A stretch of DNA of 64,000 nucleotides from Soehngenia sp. (lineage in GTDB: Bacteria > Bacillota > Clostridia > Tissierellales > Tissierellaceae): contig JAGXFX010000009.1 of the NCBI GenBank assembly GCA_024637045.1, positions 1-64,000 on the forward strand, given 5' to 3'. A program made the position numbers and the translations under genes. The number at the start of each line of letters is the position of its first letter. The stretch's first letter is position 1. This document shows, in pieces, positions 9,877 to 19,951 of this stretch. The notes under the pieces are model-generated. The model saw only the letters and a list, made by a program, of their open reading frames with translations. It made no database searches and was not told the origin of the DNA.

Positions 9877-11274
9877 ATGGCTTTGACATACCTTATTCAG
9901 GATAAACTAAAGGACGAATGCGGCGTAGTTGGAATCTACAACAGGGAAAAGAACATTGACTGCGCAGAGGAAATATATTACGGACTCTTTGCCCTGCAGC
10001 ACAGGGGACAGGAGAGCGCAGGAATTGCCACAAACATGGAAGGTAAGATCACTACATTCAAGAACAAGGGTCTTGTATCAGATGTATTTGAAGATCCGGA
10101 TGACTTTGGAGATCTTCTTGGAAACATCGGGATTGGCCATGTAAGGTATGCAACTTCAGGTGGTGGAGGATTGGCAAACGCCCAGCCACTAATAGTCAAC
10201 TATAGGAATACAAACATAGCCCTTGCACACAACGGCAACCTTGTAAATGCATCAGCATTAAGGGATATGCTTGAAGATGGTGGAGTGGTTTTCCAGACTG
10301 CCGTTGATACAGAGGTAATCGTAAACCTTATTGCAAGGAGCCTTAAAAACGGAATAGTTGAATCAATTAAAAGAGTAGCTGAGATAATCAGGGGAGCCTA
10401 TGCCCTTGTAATAACAACAGAGGATATGCTAATAGGACTAAGGGATCCCTACGGACTTAGACCACTTTGTCTTGGAGAGACAGAGAACGGATATGTTCTT
10501 GCATCGGAAACCTGTGCACTTGATGCAGTTGGAGCAAAGTATGTACGAGATATTGAAAACGGAGAGATTGTAGTTATAGATAATGAAGGAGTTCATTCCT
10601 ACAGACAGAACACCTGGGTTAAAAAGAGACTTTGTATTTTTGAGCTTATATACTTTGCAAGACCGGACTCAAGGATAGATGGAATAAGCGTATATCAGTC
10701 CAGACACAATGCAGGTGCAACTCTTGCAAGGGAATACCCAGTTGAGGCAGATGTTGTAATCGGAGTGCCAGACTCAGGAGTACCCGCAGCAATTGGCTAT
10801 GCAAAGGAATCAGGAATACCATATGAAATCGGACTTATAAAGAACAAATATATTGGTAGAACATTTATTCAGCCAAACCAGAGACAAAGGGAACAAGGTG
10901 TAAGGATCAAGCTTAATGTATTAAAGGAGAATGTTGAGGGTAAAAGAGTAGTGATAGTGGATGACTCCATAGTCAGGGGAACAACCTCAAAAAGACTAGT
11001 TGAAATCCTAAGGGAAGCAGGAGCAACAGAGGTTCATTTCAGGGTCAGCAGTCCACCAGTTAAGCATCCCTGTCACTTTGGAATCGACACACCCTACAGA
11101 GAACACCTGATTGCAACAAAGCACAGCGTGGAAGAAATCAGACAGATTATCGGCGCAGATACACTGGGCTACCTTTCAACAGAGGGAATGGTCGAATCAG
11201 TAGGCGGAGGAGACCTCTACTGCAAGGCTTGCTTTGACGGAGACTACCCAATGGAAGTACCAGTGGAAGAGTAA
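9877..11274 (+). CDS. purF: Amidophosphoribosyltransferase
   Basis: DECGVVGIY N-terminal Cys, ALQHRGQESAGIA, VVIVDDSIVRGTTSKRLV motif. Confidence 0.98.
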   Translation: MALTYLIQDKLKDECGVVGIYNREKNIDCAEEIYYGLFALQHRGQESAGIATNMEGKITTFKNKGLVSDVFEDPDDFGDLLGNIGIGHVRYATSGGGGLANAQPLIVNYRNTNIALAHNGNLVNASALRDMLEDGGVVFQTAVDTEVIVNLIARSLKNGIVESIKRVAEIIRGAYALVITTEDMLIGLRDPYGLRPLCLGETENGYVLASETCALDAVGAKYVRDIENGEIVVIDNEGVHSYRQNTWVKKRLCIFELIYFARPDSRIDGISVYQSRHNAGATLAREYPVEADVVIGVPDSGVPAAIGYAKESGIPYEIGLIKNKYIGRTFIQPNQRQREQGVRIKLNVLKENVEGKRVVIVDDSIVRGTTSKRLVEILREAGATEVHFRVSSPPVKHPCHFGIDTPYREHLIATKHSVEEIRQIIGADTLGYLSTEGMVESVGGGDLYCKACFDGDYPMEVPVEE

Positions 11275-11278
11275 AGGC

Positions 11279-11318
11279 TTGTCATAAGTGCCCAGCAATT
11301 GTCATAAGTGCCCAGCAA
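11279..11318. repeat. Perfect 20-bp tandem duplication TTGTCATAAGTGCCCAGCAA x2
   Basis: Direct reading. Confidence 0.95.
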
Positions 11319-11482
11319 TAGAAATAACCAAAATCTATGATTTTGAAATATTTCATTGATAGGGTATCCGACCAACGTGGAGGGATCTCGCTTTTCCTAA
11401 CCAACTGACCAACTGTCCAACTAACCACAATATTGTCTTTCTGAGCGATAGCGAAGAATCTTTGACCCTAAAGGCTGACCCC

Positions 11483-11518
11483 GATAATTGTGAACTGTGA
11501 ATTGTGATTTGTGAATTG
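11483..11518. repeat. Heptad array TTGTGAAC-TGTGAAT-TGTGATT-TGTGAAT
   Basis: Direct reading; the same unit occurs near 338-365 and 2659-2692. Confidence 0.8.
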
Positions 11519-11558
11519 ACGATATAGATAGACCACTAAGAGTATTGGAGTGATTTTC

Positions 11559-12989
11559 ATGAACGACAAATACATCAGCCCCCTAAGCAAACGATACGCA
11601 GGGGAGCAAATGCAAAGACTCTTTTCCGAGGACAAGAAATTCAAGACCTGGAGGAAACTCTGGATTGCCCTTGCAGAATCCCAGATGGAGCTGGGCCTTC
11701 CAATAAAAGAAGAGCAGATTCAGCAAATGAAGGAGAACATGGACAATATAAACTACGAAGTGGCAGAAGCGAAAGAAAAAGAAATCCGCCACGATGTAAT
11801 GTCACACATCCATGCTTTTGGAAAGCAATGTCCAGATGCAAAGGGAATCATCCATCTTGGAGCAACATCCTGTTTTGTAGGGGACAACACAGACCTGATT
11901 CTAATGAAGGAAGGACTTGTGCTTATTAGAAAAAAGCTTATCAACACTATTAAGCTACTATCAGACTTTGCTGTGGAATATAAAGAGCTACCAACCCTTG
12001 GCTTTACACATTTTCAACCAGCTCAACCGACAACCGTTGGGAAAAGAGCAACACTGTGGATTGAAGACTTGCTTCTTGACCTTGAGGCATTGGAGTTTGT
12101 CCTTTCAACCCTAAAACTCAGAGGAGCCAAGGGAACAACAGGAACTCAGGCAAGCTATTTGGAACTGTTTGACGGCGATGGAGAAAAAGTTAATCAACTG
12201 GATCAAAAGATAGCTGAAAAACTAGGTTTCTCAGGAACATACCCTGTAACAGGACAGACCTATTCAAGGAAGGTCGATTTCCAGGTTTTGCAAGTACTTT
12301 CAGGGATAGCGCAGAGTGCATACAAGTTTTCAAATGATATCAGACTACTGGCACACATGAAGGAGATTGAAGAGCCCTTTGAGAAATCACAGGTAGGTTC
12401 CTCTGCAATGGCCTACAAACGGAACCCAATGAGAAGCGAAAGAATGGCATCAATCGCAAGATTCATAATCGCAGATTCACTCAACCCAGCACTTAATACA
12501 ACAGGCCAGTGGCTTGAAAGGACCCTGGATGATTCAGCAAACAGAAGACTGAGTATCCCAGAAGGATTCTTGGCAACAGACGGACTTCTTTCATTATATA
12601 TAAATGTAGCAGATGGACTAGTTGTCTATCCAAAGGTTATCGAAAAACATCTTGAAGAGGAGATGCCATTTATGGCAACAGAGACAATCCTAATGGAAGG
12701 TGTAAAAAGGGGAGGAGACAGACAGGTCCTTCATGAGGCCATTAGAAAGCATTCACTGGCAACAGCAGAAAGCATCAAAGTTTATGGAAATGAGAACAAT
12801 CTTGTGGAGAGACTTGGCAACGATTCTGAATTCAATATGACAAAAGAAGAAATCTTGGGAATAATTAAACCTGAAAGATTTATTGGAAGAAGTGTCCAGC
12901 AGGTTGAGGAATTTGTTTATGGACCTGTAAAGGAAATTCTTGAAAGGTATTCAGAGGATATTGGAATAGATGTAACTATTTCCGTGTAA
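11559..12989 (+). CDS. purB: Adenylosuccinate lyase
   Basis: GSSAMAYKRNPMRSE signature; TLGFTHFQPAQPTTVGKR. Confidence 0.97.
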   Translation: MNDKYISPLSKRYAGEQMQRLFSEDKKFKTWRKLWIALAESQMELGLPIKEEQIQQMKENMDNINYEVAEAKEKEIRHDVMSHIHAFGKQCPDAKGIIHLGATSCFVGDNTDLILMKEGLVLIRKKLINTIKLLSDFAVEYKELPTLGFTHFQPAQPTTVGKRATLWIEDLLLDLEALEFVLSTLKLRGAKGTTGTQASYLELFDGDGEKVNQLDQKIAEKLGFSGTYPVTGQTYSRKVDFQVLQVLSGIAQSAYKFSNDIRLLAHMKEIEEPFEKSQVGSSAMAYKRNPMRSERMASIARFIIADSLNPALNTTGQWLERTLDDSANRRLSIPEGFLATDGLLSLYINVADGLVVYPKVIEKHLEEEMPFMATETILMEGVKRGGDRQVLHEAIRKHSLATAESIKVYGNENNLVERLGNDSEFNMTKEEILGIIKPERFIGRSVQQVEEFVYGPVKEILERYSEDIGIDVTISV

Positions 12990-13002
12990 GGGGGAGTAAT
13001 GG

Positions 13003-14277
13003 ATGAAAACCGCAATAGTAGGAATAAACTGGGGAGATGAAGGAAAGGGAAGAATGGTTGACCTTCTTTCACAGGACCAGGATATCGTCGTAAGATATCA
13101 GGGAGGAAACAATGCAGGCCATACGGTTGTAAATGACAAGGGTAAATTTATCTTCAATCTTCTTCCATCAGGAATACTCCGGGATGATATTGTAAACATC
13201 ATGGGAAACGGAATGGTCATAGACATTGAACATCTTTGCAGTGAGCTGGACAGCCTTCAGGAGAAGGGAATAACAGTAACTGGAAGAAACCTTAAGATAA
13301 GCGACAAGGCAATAATCTGTATGCCATACCATGTACTTCTGGATGAATACGAAGAGGAAAGACTAAAGGATAAGAAATATGGTTCAACAAAAAGGGGAAT
13401 AGCTCCTGTATATGCAGACAAGTACAGGAAAAAAGGAATCAGAATGGGGGAACTTTTCTTTGAAGATTCTCTGAAAACAAGAGTCCAGGATGTTGTAAAA
13501 TATGAAAACCTCCTTATTGAAAAAGGCTATGGCAAAGAAAAGATAGACTGGCAGGAAATGTACTCCTGGCTTATTGAATACGGAGAAAGACTAAAACCAT
13601 ATATTGCTGATATAGGAGTATTTCTTACAGAAGCGATCAGGGACAACAATGACATTATGTTTGAAGCCCAGCTGGGAGCCTTAAGAGACATTGATTATGG
13701 GATCTACCCCTACACCACATCCTCATCAACAATAGCAGCCTATGCTCCAATAGGCTCAGGAATACCAGGAGAGAAGATGGACAAGACAGTAGGAGTAGTA
13801 AAGGCATATTCATCCTGCGTGGGAGAAGGACCATTTACAGCAGAAATGGAAGGTGAACAAGCAGACAAGCTCAGGGAAGCCGGAGCAGAATACGGAGCAG
13901 CAACCGGAAGACCAAGAAGAGTAGGAGCCTTTGATGTAGTAGCAACAAGGTATGGCTGCCTTGTACAGGGAGCAGATGAAATAGCCCTTACAAAATTGGA
14001 TGTGCTTTCATATATGGAAAGTATTCCAGTCTGCACGGCCTACCAAATAGATGGAGAAAAGATCAATGACTTCCCCGTGGGTCCAAAGCTAGACAGAGCA
14101 CAACCAGTAATTGAGTATATGTTTGGCTGGAATGAGGACATAACAAAATGCAGAACCCTAGAAGAACTTCCATCAGCAGCAAAAGCATATATCTCATACA
14201 TCCAAAGAGCACTCGGAACCAAAATCACCTACGTTTCCGTCGGACCAGGCAGGGATGAATATATAAAAATAGATTAA
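13003..14277 (+). CDS. purA: Adenylosuccinate synthetase
   Basis: GINWGDEGKGRMVDLL and GGNNAGHTV motifs, TGRPRRVGAFD. Confidence 0.97.
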   Translation: MKTAIVGINWGDEGKGRMVDLLSQDQDIVVRYQGGNNAGHTVVNDKGKFIFNLLPSGILRDDIVNIMGNGMVIDIEHLCSELDSLQEKGITVTGRNLKISDKAIICMPYHVLLDEYEEERLKDKKYGSTKRGIAPVYADKYRKKGIRMGELFFEDSLKTRVQDVVKYENLLIEKGYGKEKIDWQEMYSWLIEYGERLKPYIADIGVFLTEAIRDNNDIMFEAQLGALRDIDYGIYPYTTSSSTIAAYAPIGSGIPGEKMDKTVGVVKAYSSCVGEGPFTAEMEGEQADKLREAGAEYGAATGRPRRVGAFDVVATRYGCLVQGADEIALTKLDVLSYMESIPVCTAYQIDGEKINDFPVGPKLDRAQPVIEYMFGWNEDITKCRTLEELPSAAKAYISYIQRALGTKITYVSVGPGRDEYIKID

Positions 14278-14298
14278 ACTAGCAATATAAAGAACTTA

Positions 14299-14346
14299 AA
14301 ATGACACTCCCTAATACTATGATATTTAGGAGTGTCATTATCTTTT
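14299..14346. terminator. Terminator hairpin AATGACACTCCCTAA...TTTAGGAGTGTCATT downstream of purA
   Basis: Inverted repeat with one mismatch, followed by TATCTTTT. Confidence 0.75.
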
Positions 14347-14523
14347 CCTAACCAACAAACCAACTGTCCAACTGACTACTTTATACTGACTTGTCTTTCT
14401 GAAGCGAAGCTGAGAATCTTATCTTTTGCTTTCAACTTTCCACTTTCAACTTTCCACTAACCCCACCAAAACAAACACCTCCAACCCCTTTGACAGAAAT
14501 AGTGAAATACTTTCTGAAATTCA

Positions 14524-14572
14524 TTGATTACCAAATGTAATTATGTTACAATTAAATCGTTCAGTAAACGAA
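14524..14572 (+). promoter_or_regulatory. Promoter TTGATT-N17-TACAAT and downstream inverted repeat TCGTT-CAGTA-AACGA ahead of polysaccharide cluster
   Basis: Exact 17-bp spacer; inverted repeat at about the expected start site. Confidence 0.6.
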
Positions 14573-14584
14573 TGATTTTGAGAG

Positions 14585-15232
14585 GTGAGAAAAATAGACA
14601 CGATAAAAGATAACGGCTTTTTCCTGCCAACACTGAAGTACAAGGAATTGATGATCCTTGAATATATGGACAATAATCCAGATACAACACAGAAAGAGCT
14701 AGGAAAAGCAATCGGAGCAGCAACATCAATGATAAATGCATATATAGATGAATATGAGATGAACGGATATGTAAGAAGGGAATACATAACCTCAAAAAAG
14801 GTTATGTATCATGTAACCCCAAAGGGGCAGAAAAGAAAGAACTATCTTAATTTAACTTACATCCAGGAGCTAATGGATCTACACAAGTTGGCAAAAGAAG
14901 GTGTAGAGGAGTTCCTAAAAAGGGTCTCCAAAAAAGGATTCCACTCAATTTTACTTTACGGAGCTGGAGAGGTAGCAGAAATAATCCTGAATGTCGTTAG
15001 AAGCTCAGATGATATTGACCTTGAAATTAAGGCAATAATCGATGACGACCTCGAAAAAAGAGGTACAGAACTCCTAGGCTACCCTGTAATATCAAAGGTA
15101 GACATTAAGAAGTACGAGCACGACGGAGTACTTGTTTCAAGTTATACTTTTGAAAGTATAATAAGAAATCACCTACTACAACTGGGATATGAGAAGAATA
15201 ATATAATCCAGTTCTTTGGTGAGTGGGAATAG
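14585..15232 (+). CDS. Winged-helix transcriptional regulator fused to a nucleotide-binding (Rossmann/PglD-N-like) domain
   Basis: N-terminal MarR-like wHTH (TQKELGKAIGAATSMINAYIDEYEMNGYVRRE) then GAGEVAEIIL...IDDDLEKRGTELLGYPVI. Confidence 0.75.
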   Translation: MRKIDTIKDNGFFLPTLKYKELMILEYMDNNPDTTQKELGKAIGAATSMINAYIDEYEMNGYVRREYITSKKVMYHVTPKGQKRKNYLNLTYIQELMDLHKLAKEGVEEFLKRVSKKGFHSILLYGAGEVAEIILNVVRSSDDIDLEIKAIIDDDLEKRGTELLGYPVISKVDIKKYEHDGVLVSSYTFESIIRNHLLQLGYEKNNIIQFFGEWE

Positions 15233-15256
15233 AGATAAAGCAGGAGGTACTTTAAC

Positions 15257-15892
15257 TTGGCATACTTAAAGGTAAAAAGATTAATAGATATAGTACTATC
15301 AACAATAGGACTAATCGTATTATCACCTATTTTTTTAATTTTGGTATTATCAATTAAAATAGACTCTCCCGGTTCTGTTCTCTTTAAACAGAAGAGAGTT
15401 GGAATACATAAGAGCCATTTTAATATTTTGAAGTTTAGAACCATGCGAATTGATACACCCCAGGATACACCAACACATATGTTGAAAAATCCTGAGCAGT
15501 GGATTACAAAAGTTGGTAAGTTTTTAAGAAAGACAAGCTTAGACGAACTACCACAAATCATTAACATCTTAAATGGTGAAATGAGCATTATTGGACCAAG
15601 ACCAGCGCTGTGGAATCAGTATGATCTTATTGAAGAAAGAGACAAATACAATGCAAATGATATACCAGTTGGTCTTACAGGCTGGGCACAAATTAATGGT
15701 CGAGATGAATTACCTATAGAGAAAAAAGCCAAGTTAGATGGAGATTACGTAAGAAGAAGGAGTTTGTGGTTCGACTTATTATGCTTCTTAGGAACATTTA
15801 CAGCAGTACTTAGAAGAAAAGGCGTAATTGAGGGTGGCACAGGAGTATTGGGAAAAATGACTAAAGAAAAAGATGGTAGAAAGAAGTCTTAG
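15257..15892 (+). CDS. Undecaprenyl-phosphate sugar-1-phosphate transferase, small PglC-like
   Basis: VKRLIDIVLS, FKQKRVG, KFRTM, TSLDELPQIINIL, GPRP motifs. Confidence 0.9.
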   Translation: MAYLKVKRLIDIVLSTIGLIVLSPIFLILVLSIKIDSPGSVLFKQKRVGIHKSHFNILKFRTMRIDTPQDTPTHMLKNPEQWITKVGKFLRKTSLDELPQIINILNGEMSIIGPRPALWNQYDLIEERDKYNANDIPVGLTGWAQINGRDELPIEKKAKLDGDYVRRRSLWFDLLCFLGTFTAVLRRKGVIEGGTGVLGKMTKEKDGRKKS

Positions 15893-15939
15893 TCTTTTCA
15901 CTTCCAAATTTCTGCTTTCGATTTTTATGAGGTGACAAA

Positions 15940-16797
15940 ATGAAAAATATATTAATCACTGGTAAGAATAGTTACATAGGGACATCTTTAGAGAATTGGC
16001 TTATGAGAGAACCTGATAAATATAAAATAGATAAAATTAGTATGAAAGATGGCTCTTGGAAAGAGAAGGATTTTTCTAAATATGATGTTGTATTTCATGT
16101 TGCAGGGATAGCTCACGTGTCATCTGATCCAAAGATGGAAGATCTCTACTATAAAGTGAATAGAGACTTAACGATTGAAACTGCTGAGAAAGCCAAGGTA
16201 GAAGGAGTAAAGCAGTTCATTTTTATGAGCAGCATCATTGTTTATGGAGATAGCAGTAATGGTAAGAGAATTATTGATAGGAATACTGATCCAACACCAA
16301 GTAACTTCTATGGGAATAGTAAGCTGCAGGCTGAAGAAGGCATCAAGCATTTAGAGACTGATGACTTCAAGATTGTGGTTCTTAGGCCGCCAATGATTTA
16401 TGGTAAAGGGTCCAAGGGAAATTATCCTAGACTTGCAAATATGGCCAGGAAGATTCCTGTATTCCCTAACATCGATAATGAGCGTAGTATGATTCATATA
16501 GATAATCTTTGTGAGTTCATCAAGGTCATAATAGATAATGAAGAGACGGGGTTGTATTTTCCTCAGAACAGAGAGTATGTAAAAACCAGCGAACTGGTGG
16601 AAACAATAGCTGAAGTTCATGGGAAGAAAATTATGATGACAAGGGTATTTAATCCTGTGTTGAAGTTGATGTTTGGGATTGGAATAGTTAATAAGGTTTT
16701 CGGCAATTTGGTTTATGAGAAGTCAATGAGTGACTATGATAAGGCGGGTTACCAAATAAGAGATTTTAGAGACTCGATTGAGTTGACGGAGAAATAA
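15940..16797 (+). CDS. NAD-dependent epimerase/dehydratase (possible sugar-nucleotide 4-epimerase)
   Basis: ITGKNSYIG, FYGNSKLQAEE SDR motifs. Confidence 0.85.
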   Translation: MKNILITGKNSYIGTSLENWLMREPDKYKIDKISMKDGSWKEKDFSKYDVVFHVAGIAHVSSDPKMEDLYYKVNRDLTIETAEKAKVEGVKQFIFMSSIIVYGDSSNGKRIIDRNTDPTPSNFYGNSKLQAEEGIKHLETDDFKIVVLRPPMIYGKGSKGNYPRLANMARKIPVFPNIDNERSMIHIDNLCEFIKVIIDNEETGLYFPQNREYVKTSELVETIAEVHGKKIMMTRVFNPVLKLMFGIGIVNKVFGNLVYEKSMSDYDKAGYQIRDFRDSIELTEK

Positions 16798-18069
16798 GTG
16801 GGAAGGGTGGATAAGAGCTTGAAAAAACATATATTAGTAATTGCGCAATATTTCTACCCTGAACAGTTTCGTATTAATGATATATGTACTGAGTGGGTCA
16901 AAAGAGGATATAAAGTAACCGTAGTTACAGGCATTCCAAACTACCCACAAGGCAAATACTATGAAGGGTATGGACTATTCAAGAAAAGAAAAGAAACCTA
17001 TAACGGTATGGATATTATTAGGATTCCTCTTGTCCCAAGAGGAAATAATGCAATTATGTTGGTACTTAATTATCTGTCTTTTGTTGTTTCCGGGTTCTTC
17101 TGGAAAACTTTCACTAAAATTAAAGCGGATTATGTATTCATATTTGAGGTCTCTCCGATGACACAAGCTCTTCCTGGTGTTTGGTATGCAAGGAAGAGAA
17201 AGATTCCATGTTACTTGTATGTTACAGATTTATGGCCAGAGAACGTTGAGATAGTAGCAGGCATCACTAACAAAAGAATCCTTAATGCTATTGGTGTCAT
17301 GGTTGACTATATTTATAAACGGTGCGATAGAATTTTCACCTCATCCGAGAGTTTTATACAAGCAATTGTAGATCGTGGAACTGAAAGAGAAAAACTAGAA
17401 TTCTGGCCTCAATATGCAGAGGATTACTATAGGCCAGTTGATAAAGGTGATGCAAACATCCCTGAGATTCCAAAGGACGATCTATTCAATATTATTTTTG
17501 CTGGCAACATTGGATTTGCGCAAGGTTTAGATGTGCTTCCTGAAGCGGCAAAAATTCTTAAAGCGGCAAATACAAAAGTAAGATTCAATATCGTTGGAGA
17601 TGGTCGGTTTAAAGAAACACTTAAGTCAAACGTTGTAGAAAGTCAAGTTGCTGACTACTTTAATTTTATTGATAAGCAGCCAGCTACACGTATTCCAGAA
17701 TTTATGGCTGTTAGTGATGCTACTTTAATAAGTTTATCTAAAAGCAAAGTGTTTTCCATAACACTTCCTGCAAAAACTCAATCATGTCTAGCTTGTGGAG
17801 TTCCAGTAATCGTTTCAGCTGATGGAGAAATTCAGGATGTAATTAATAAGGCTGATGCAGGAGTTTGTAGCGATGCTGGTGATGCGAAAGGATTAGCTGA
17901 GAATATTAAAAAGTTAGTTAGTATGCCAACTGAGAAACATAGAAATATGGCTCAAAATGCTGTGGACTATTATCAAAAGAATTTTGATAAGGAAACGCTA
18001 CTTAATAGAATGGATCAATTGTTTTCAAATAACAACAATCGAAATGAAGGAGATAAGAAATATGTTTAA
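16798..18069 (+). CDS. Glycosyltransferase family 4, WbuB-like
   Basis: ILVIAQYFYPEQFRINDI start typical of WbuB; GT4 C-terminal domain. Confidence 0.85.
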   Translation: MGRVDKSLKKHILVIAQYFYPEQFRINDICTEWVKRGYKVTVVTGIPNYPQGKYYEGYGLFKKRKETYNGMDIIRIPLVPRGNNAIMLVLNYLSFVVSGFFWKTFTKIKADYVFIFEVSPMTQALPGVWYARKRKIPCYLYVTDLWPENVEIVAGITNKRILNAIGVMVDYIYKRCDRIFTSSESFIQAIVDRGTEREKLEFWPQYAEDYYRPVDKGDANIPEIPKDDLFNIIFAGNIGFAQGLDVLPEAAKILKAANTKVRFNIVGDGRFKETLKSNVVESQVADYFNFIDKQPATRIPEFMAVSDATLISLSKSKVFSITLPAKTQSCLACGVPVIVSADGEIQDVINKADAGVCSDAGDAKGLAENIKKLVSMPTEKHRNMAQNAVDYYQKNFDKETLLNRMDQLFSNNNNRNEGDKKYV

Positions 18070-19084
18070 GGACAAAACATTATTGATTACAGGTGGAACA
18101 GGCTCTTTTGGAAATGCTGTTATGAAGAGATTCTTATATACAGATGTAAAAGAAATCCGTATTTTTTCTCGTGATGAAAAGAAACAGGATGACATGAGAA
18201 AGCAGTACAAAAATGATAAATTGAAGTTCTATATAGGCGATGTAAGAGACTTAGCTAGCGTTAAAAATTCGCTGCATGGTGTGGACTTTGTGTTTCATGC
18301 AGCGGCTCTTAAACAAGTACCTTCTTGCGAGTTCTTTCCATTGGAGGCAGTTAAAACCAATGTGCTTGGCACAGACAATGTTCTTACTGGAGCTATTGAA
18401 ATGAGAGTTAAGAAGGTGATTTGCCTTTCAACTGATAAGGCAGCTTACCCAATCAATGCAATGGGAATCTCAAAAGCTATGATGGAAAAAGTTTTTGTAG
18501 CAAAATCAAAAACAGTAGATCCAGAGAGAACTTTGATCTATGGAACAAGATATGGAAATGTTATGGCTTCAAGAGGTTCAGTTATTCCTCTATTTGTAGA
18601 TCAAATAAAAAGTGGACAACCTTTAACAGTGACGGATCCAAACATGACAAGATTCTTGATGAGTTTAGAAGAAGCTGTTGAACTTGTTGTGTTTGCATTT
18701 GAGAATGCTGAAGCGGGGGATATTATGGTCCAAAAATCTCCTGCCTCTACGATTGGGGACTTAGCTCAAGCAATTAAAGAGCTATTTAATGCAGATAATG
18801 AGATTAAAATTATTGGTACTCGCCACGGAGAAAAGTTGTACGAAACGCTTCTAACTAAGGAAGAGCATGTAGGTGCACAGGACATGGGTGGCTTCTATAG
18901 AGTGCCTGCTGATAAACGAGATCTGAACTATGATAAGTATTTCGTCGAAGGAAACGAAGAACTTCAGCAAGTTGAAGATTACAATTCTCATAATACAGAA
19001 AGACTTAACGTGGAGCAGATTAAAGAGAAGCTGCTCATACTTGATTATATACAGGAAGAGTTAAAAAACTGGGAGGGAAGATAA
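18062..19084 (+). CDS. Polysaccharide biosynthesis NAD-dependent dehydratase/epimerase (FnlA/CapE-like)
   Basis: LLITGGTGSFGNAVMKRFL, HAAALKQVPSCEFFP, TRYGNVMASRGSVIP. Confidence 0.9.
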   Translation: MFKDKTLLITGGTGSFGNAVMKRFLYTDVKEIRIFSRDEKKQDDMRKQYKNDKLKFYIGDVRDLASVKNSLHGVDFVFHAAALKQVPSCEFFPLEAVKTNVLGTDNVLTGAIEMRVKKVICLSTDKAAYPINAMGISKAMMEKVFVAKSKTVDPERTLIYGTRYGNVMASRGSVIPLFVDQIKSGQPLTVTDPNMTRFLMSLEEAVELVVFAFENAEAGDIMVQKSPASTIGDLAQAIKELFNADNEIKIIGTRHGEKLYETLLTKEEHVGAQDMGGFYRVPADKRDLNYDKYFVEGNEELQQVEDYNSHNTERLNVEQIKEKLLILDYIQEELKNWEGR

Positions 19085-19938
19085 TGAAGGTCTTAATCCT
19101 AGGTGGAACAGGCATGGCAGGGCATACCATTTCAATCTACTTTAAAGAAGCTGGCCATGATGTGACCGGTTTTAGTAGAAGCAAAGTGGAATACTGTAAA
19201 AACATAAATGGAGATATCACGGATTTAGAGAATCTAAAGAACATTATCAGTCAAGGTCAATATGATGCCATTATAAATGCCATAGGAATATTAAATCAAG
19301 ACGCAGAAGATCACAAATCAAATGCAGTCTTATTGAATAGTTACTTACCGCATTTCCTAAGCGATACAACTAAAGATACTAAGACAAGAGTTATTCATAT
19401 GAGTACGGACTGTGTTTTTTCTGGAAAAACTGGTGGTTACTCAGAGACATCATTTAGAGATGGAGAAACCTTCTACGATAGATCAAAGGCGTTAGGTGAA
19501 CTAGAAAACAATAAAGATCTTACATTTAGAAATTCAATTATCGGGCCTGACATGAGTGAAAGAGGAATAGGACTTTTTAATTGGTTCATGAAGCAAGAAG
19601 GTCAGATTAATGGTTTTACAAAAGCCATATGGACGGGCGTAACAACACTAACATTAGCAAAGGCAATGGAACAGGCCTTAAGAGAGAATCTAACAGGTCT
19701 TTATAATCTGGTTAATAATGAAACTATTAGTAAGTATGAGTTACTAAAACTCTTCAATAAATATATGAAAGATGAACAGATTGAGATTTTACTAAGTGAT
19801 AAACTTTCACCAGATAAATCTTTAATTAACAATCGAACTGATTTTTCATTTAGAGTACCTAGTTATGAAGCTATGGTAGCTGAGATGAAAGAATGGATAG
19901 ATAACCATAAAAATCTCTATCCACACTATTTCAAGTAG
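19084..19938 (+). CDS. SDR sugar-nucleotide reductase (FnlB/CapF/RmlD-like)
   Basis: VLILGGTGMAGHTI, MSTDCVFSGKTGGYSE; between FnlA- and FnlC-like genes. Confidence 0.85.
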   Translation: MKVLILGGTGMAGHTISIYFKEAGHDVTGFSRSKVEYCKNINGDITDLENLKNIISQGQYDAIINAIGILNQDAEDHKSNAVLLNSYLPHFLSDTTKDTKTRVIHMSTDCVFSGKTGGYSETSFRDGETFYDRSKALGELENNKDLTFRNSIIGPDMSERGIGLFNWFMKQEGQINGFTKAIWTGVTTLTLAKAMEQALRENLTGLYNLVNNETISKYELLKLFNKYMKDEQIEILLSDKLSPDKSLINNRTDFSFRVPSYEAMVAEMKEWIDNHKNLYPHYFK

Positions 19939-19951
19939 GGGGAAAGTTTAA

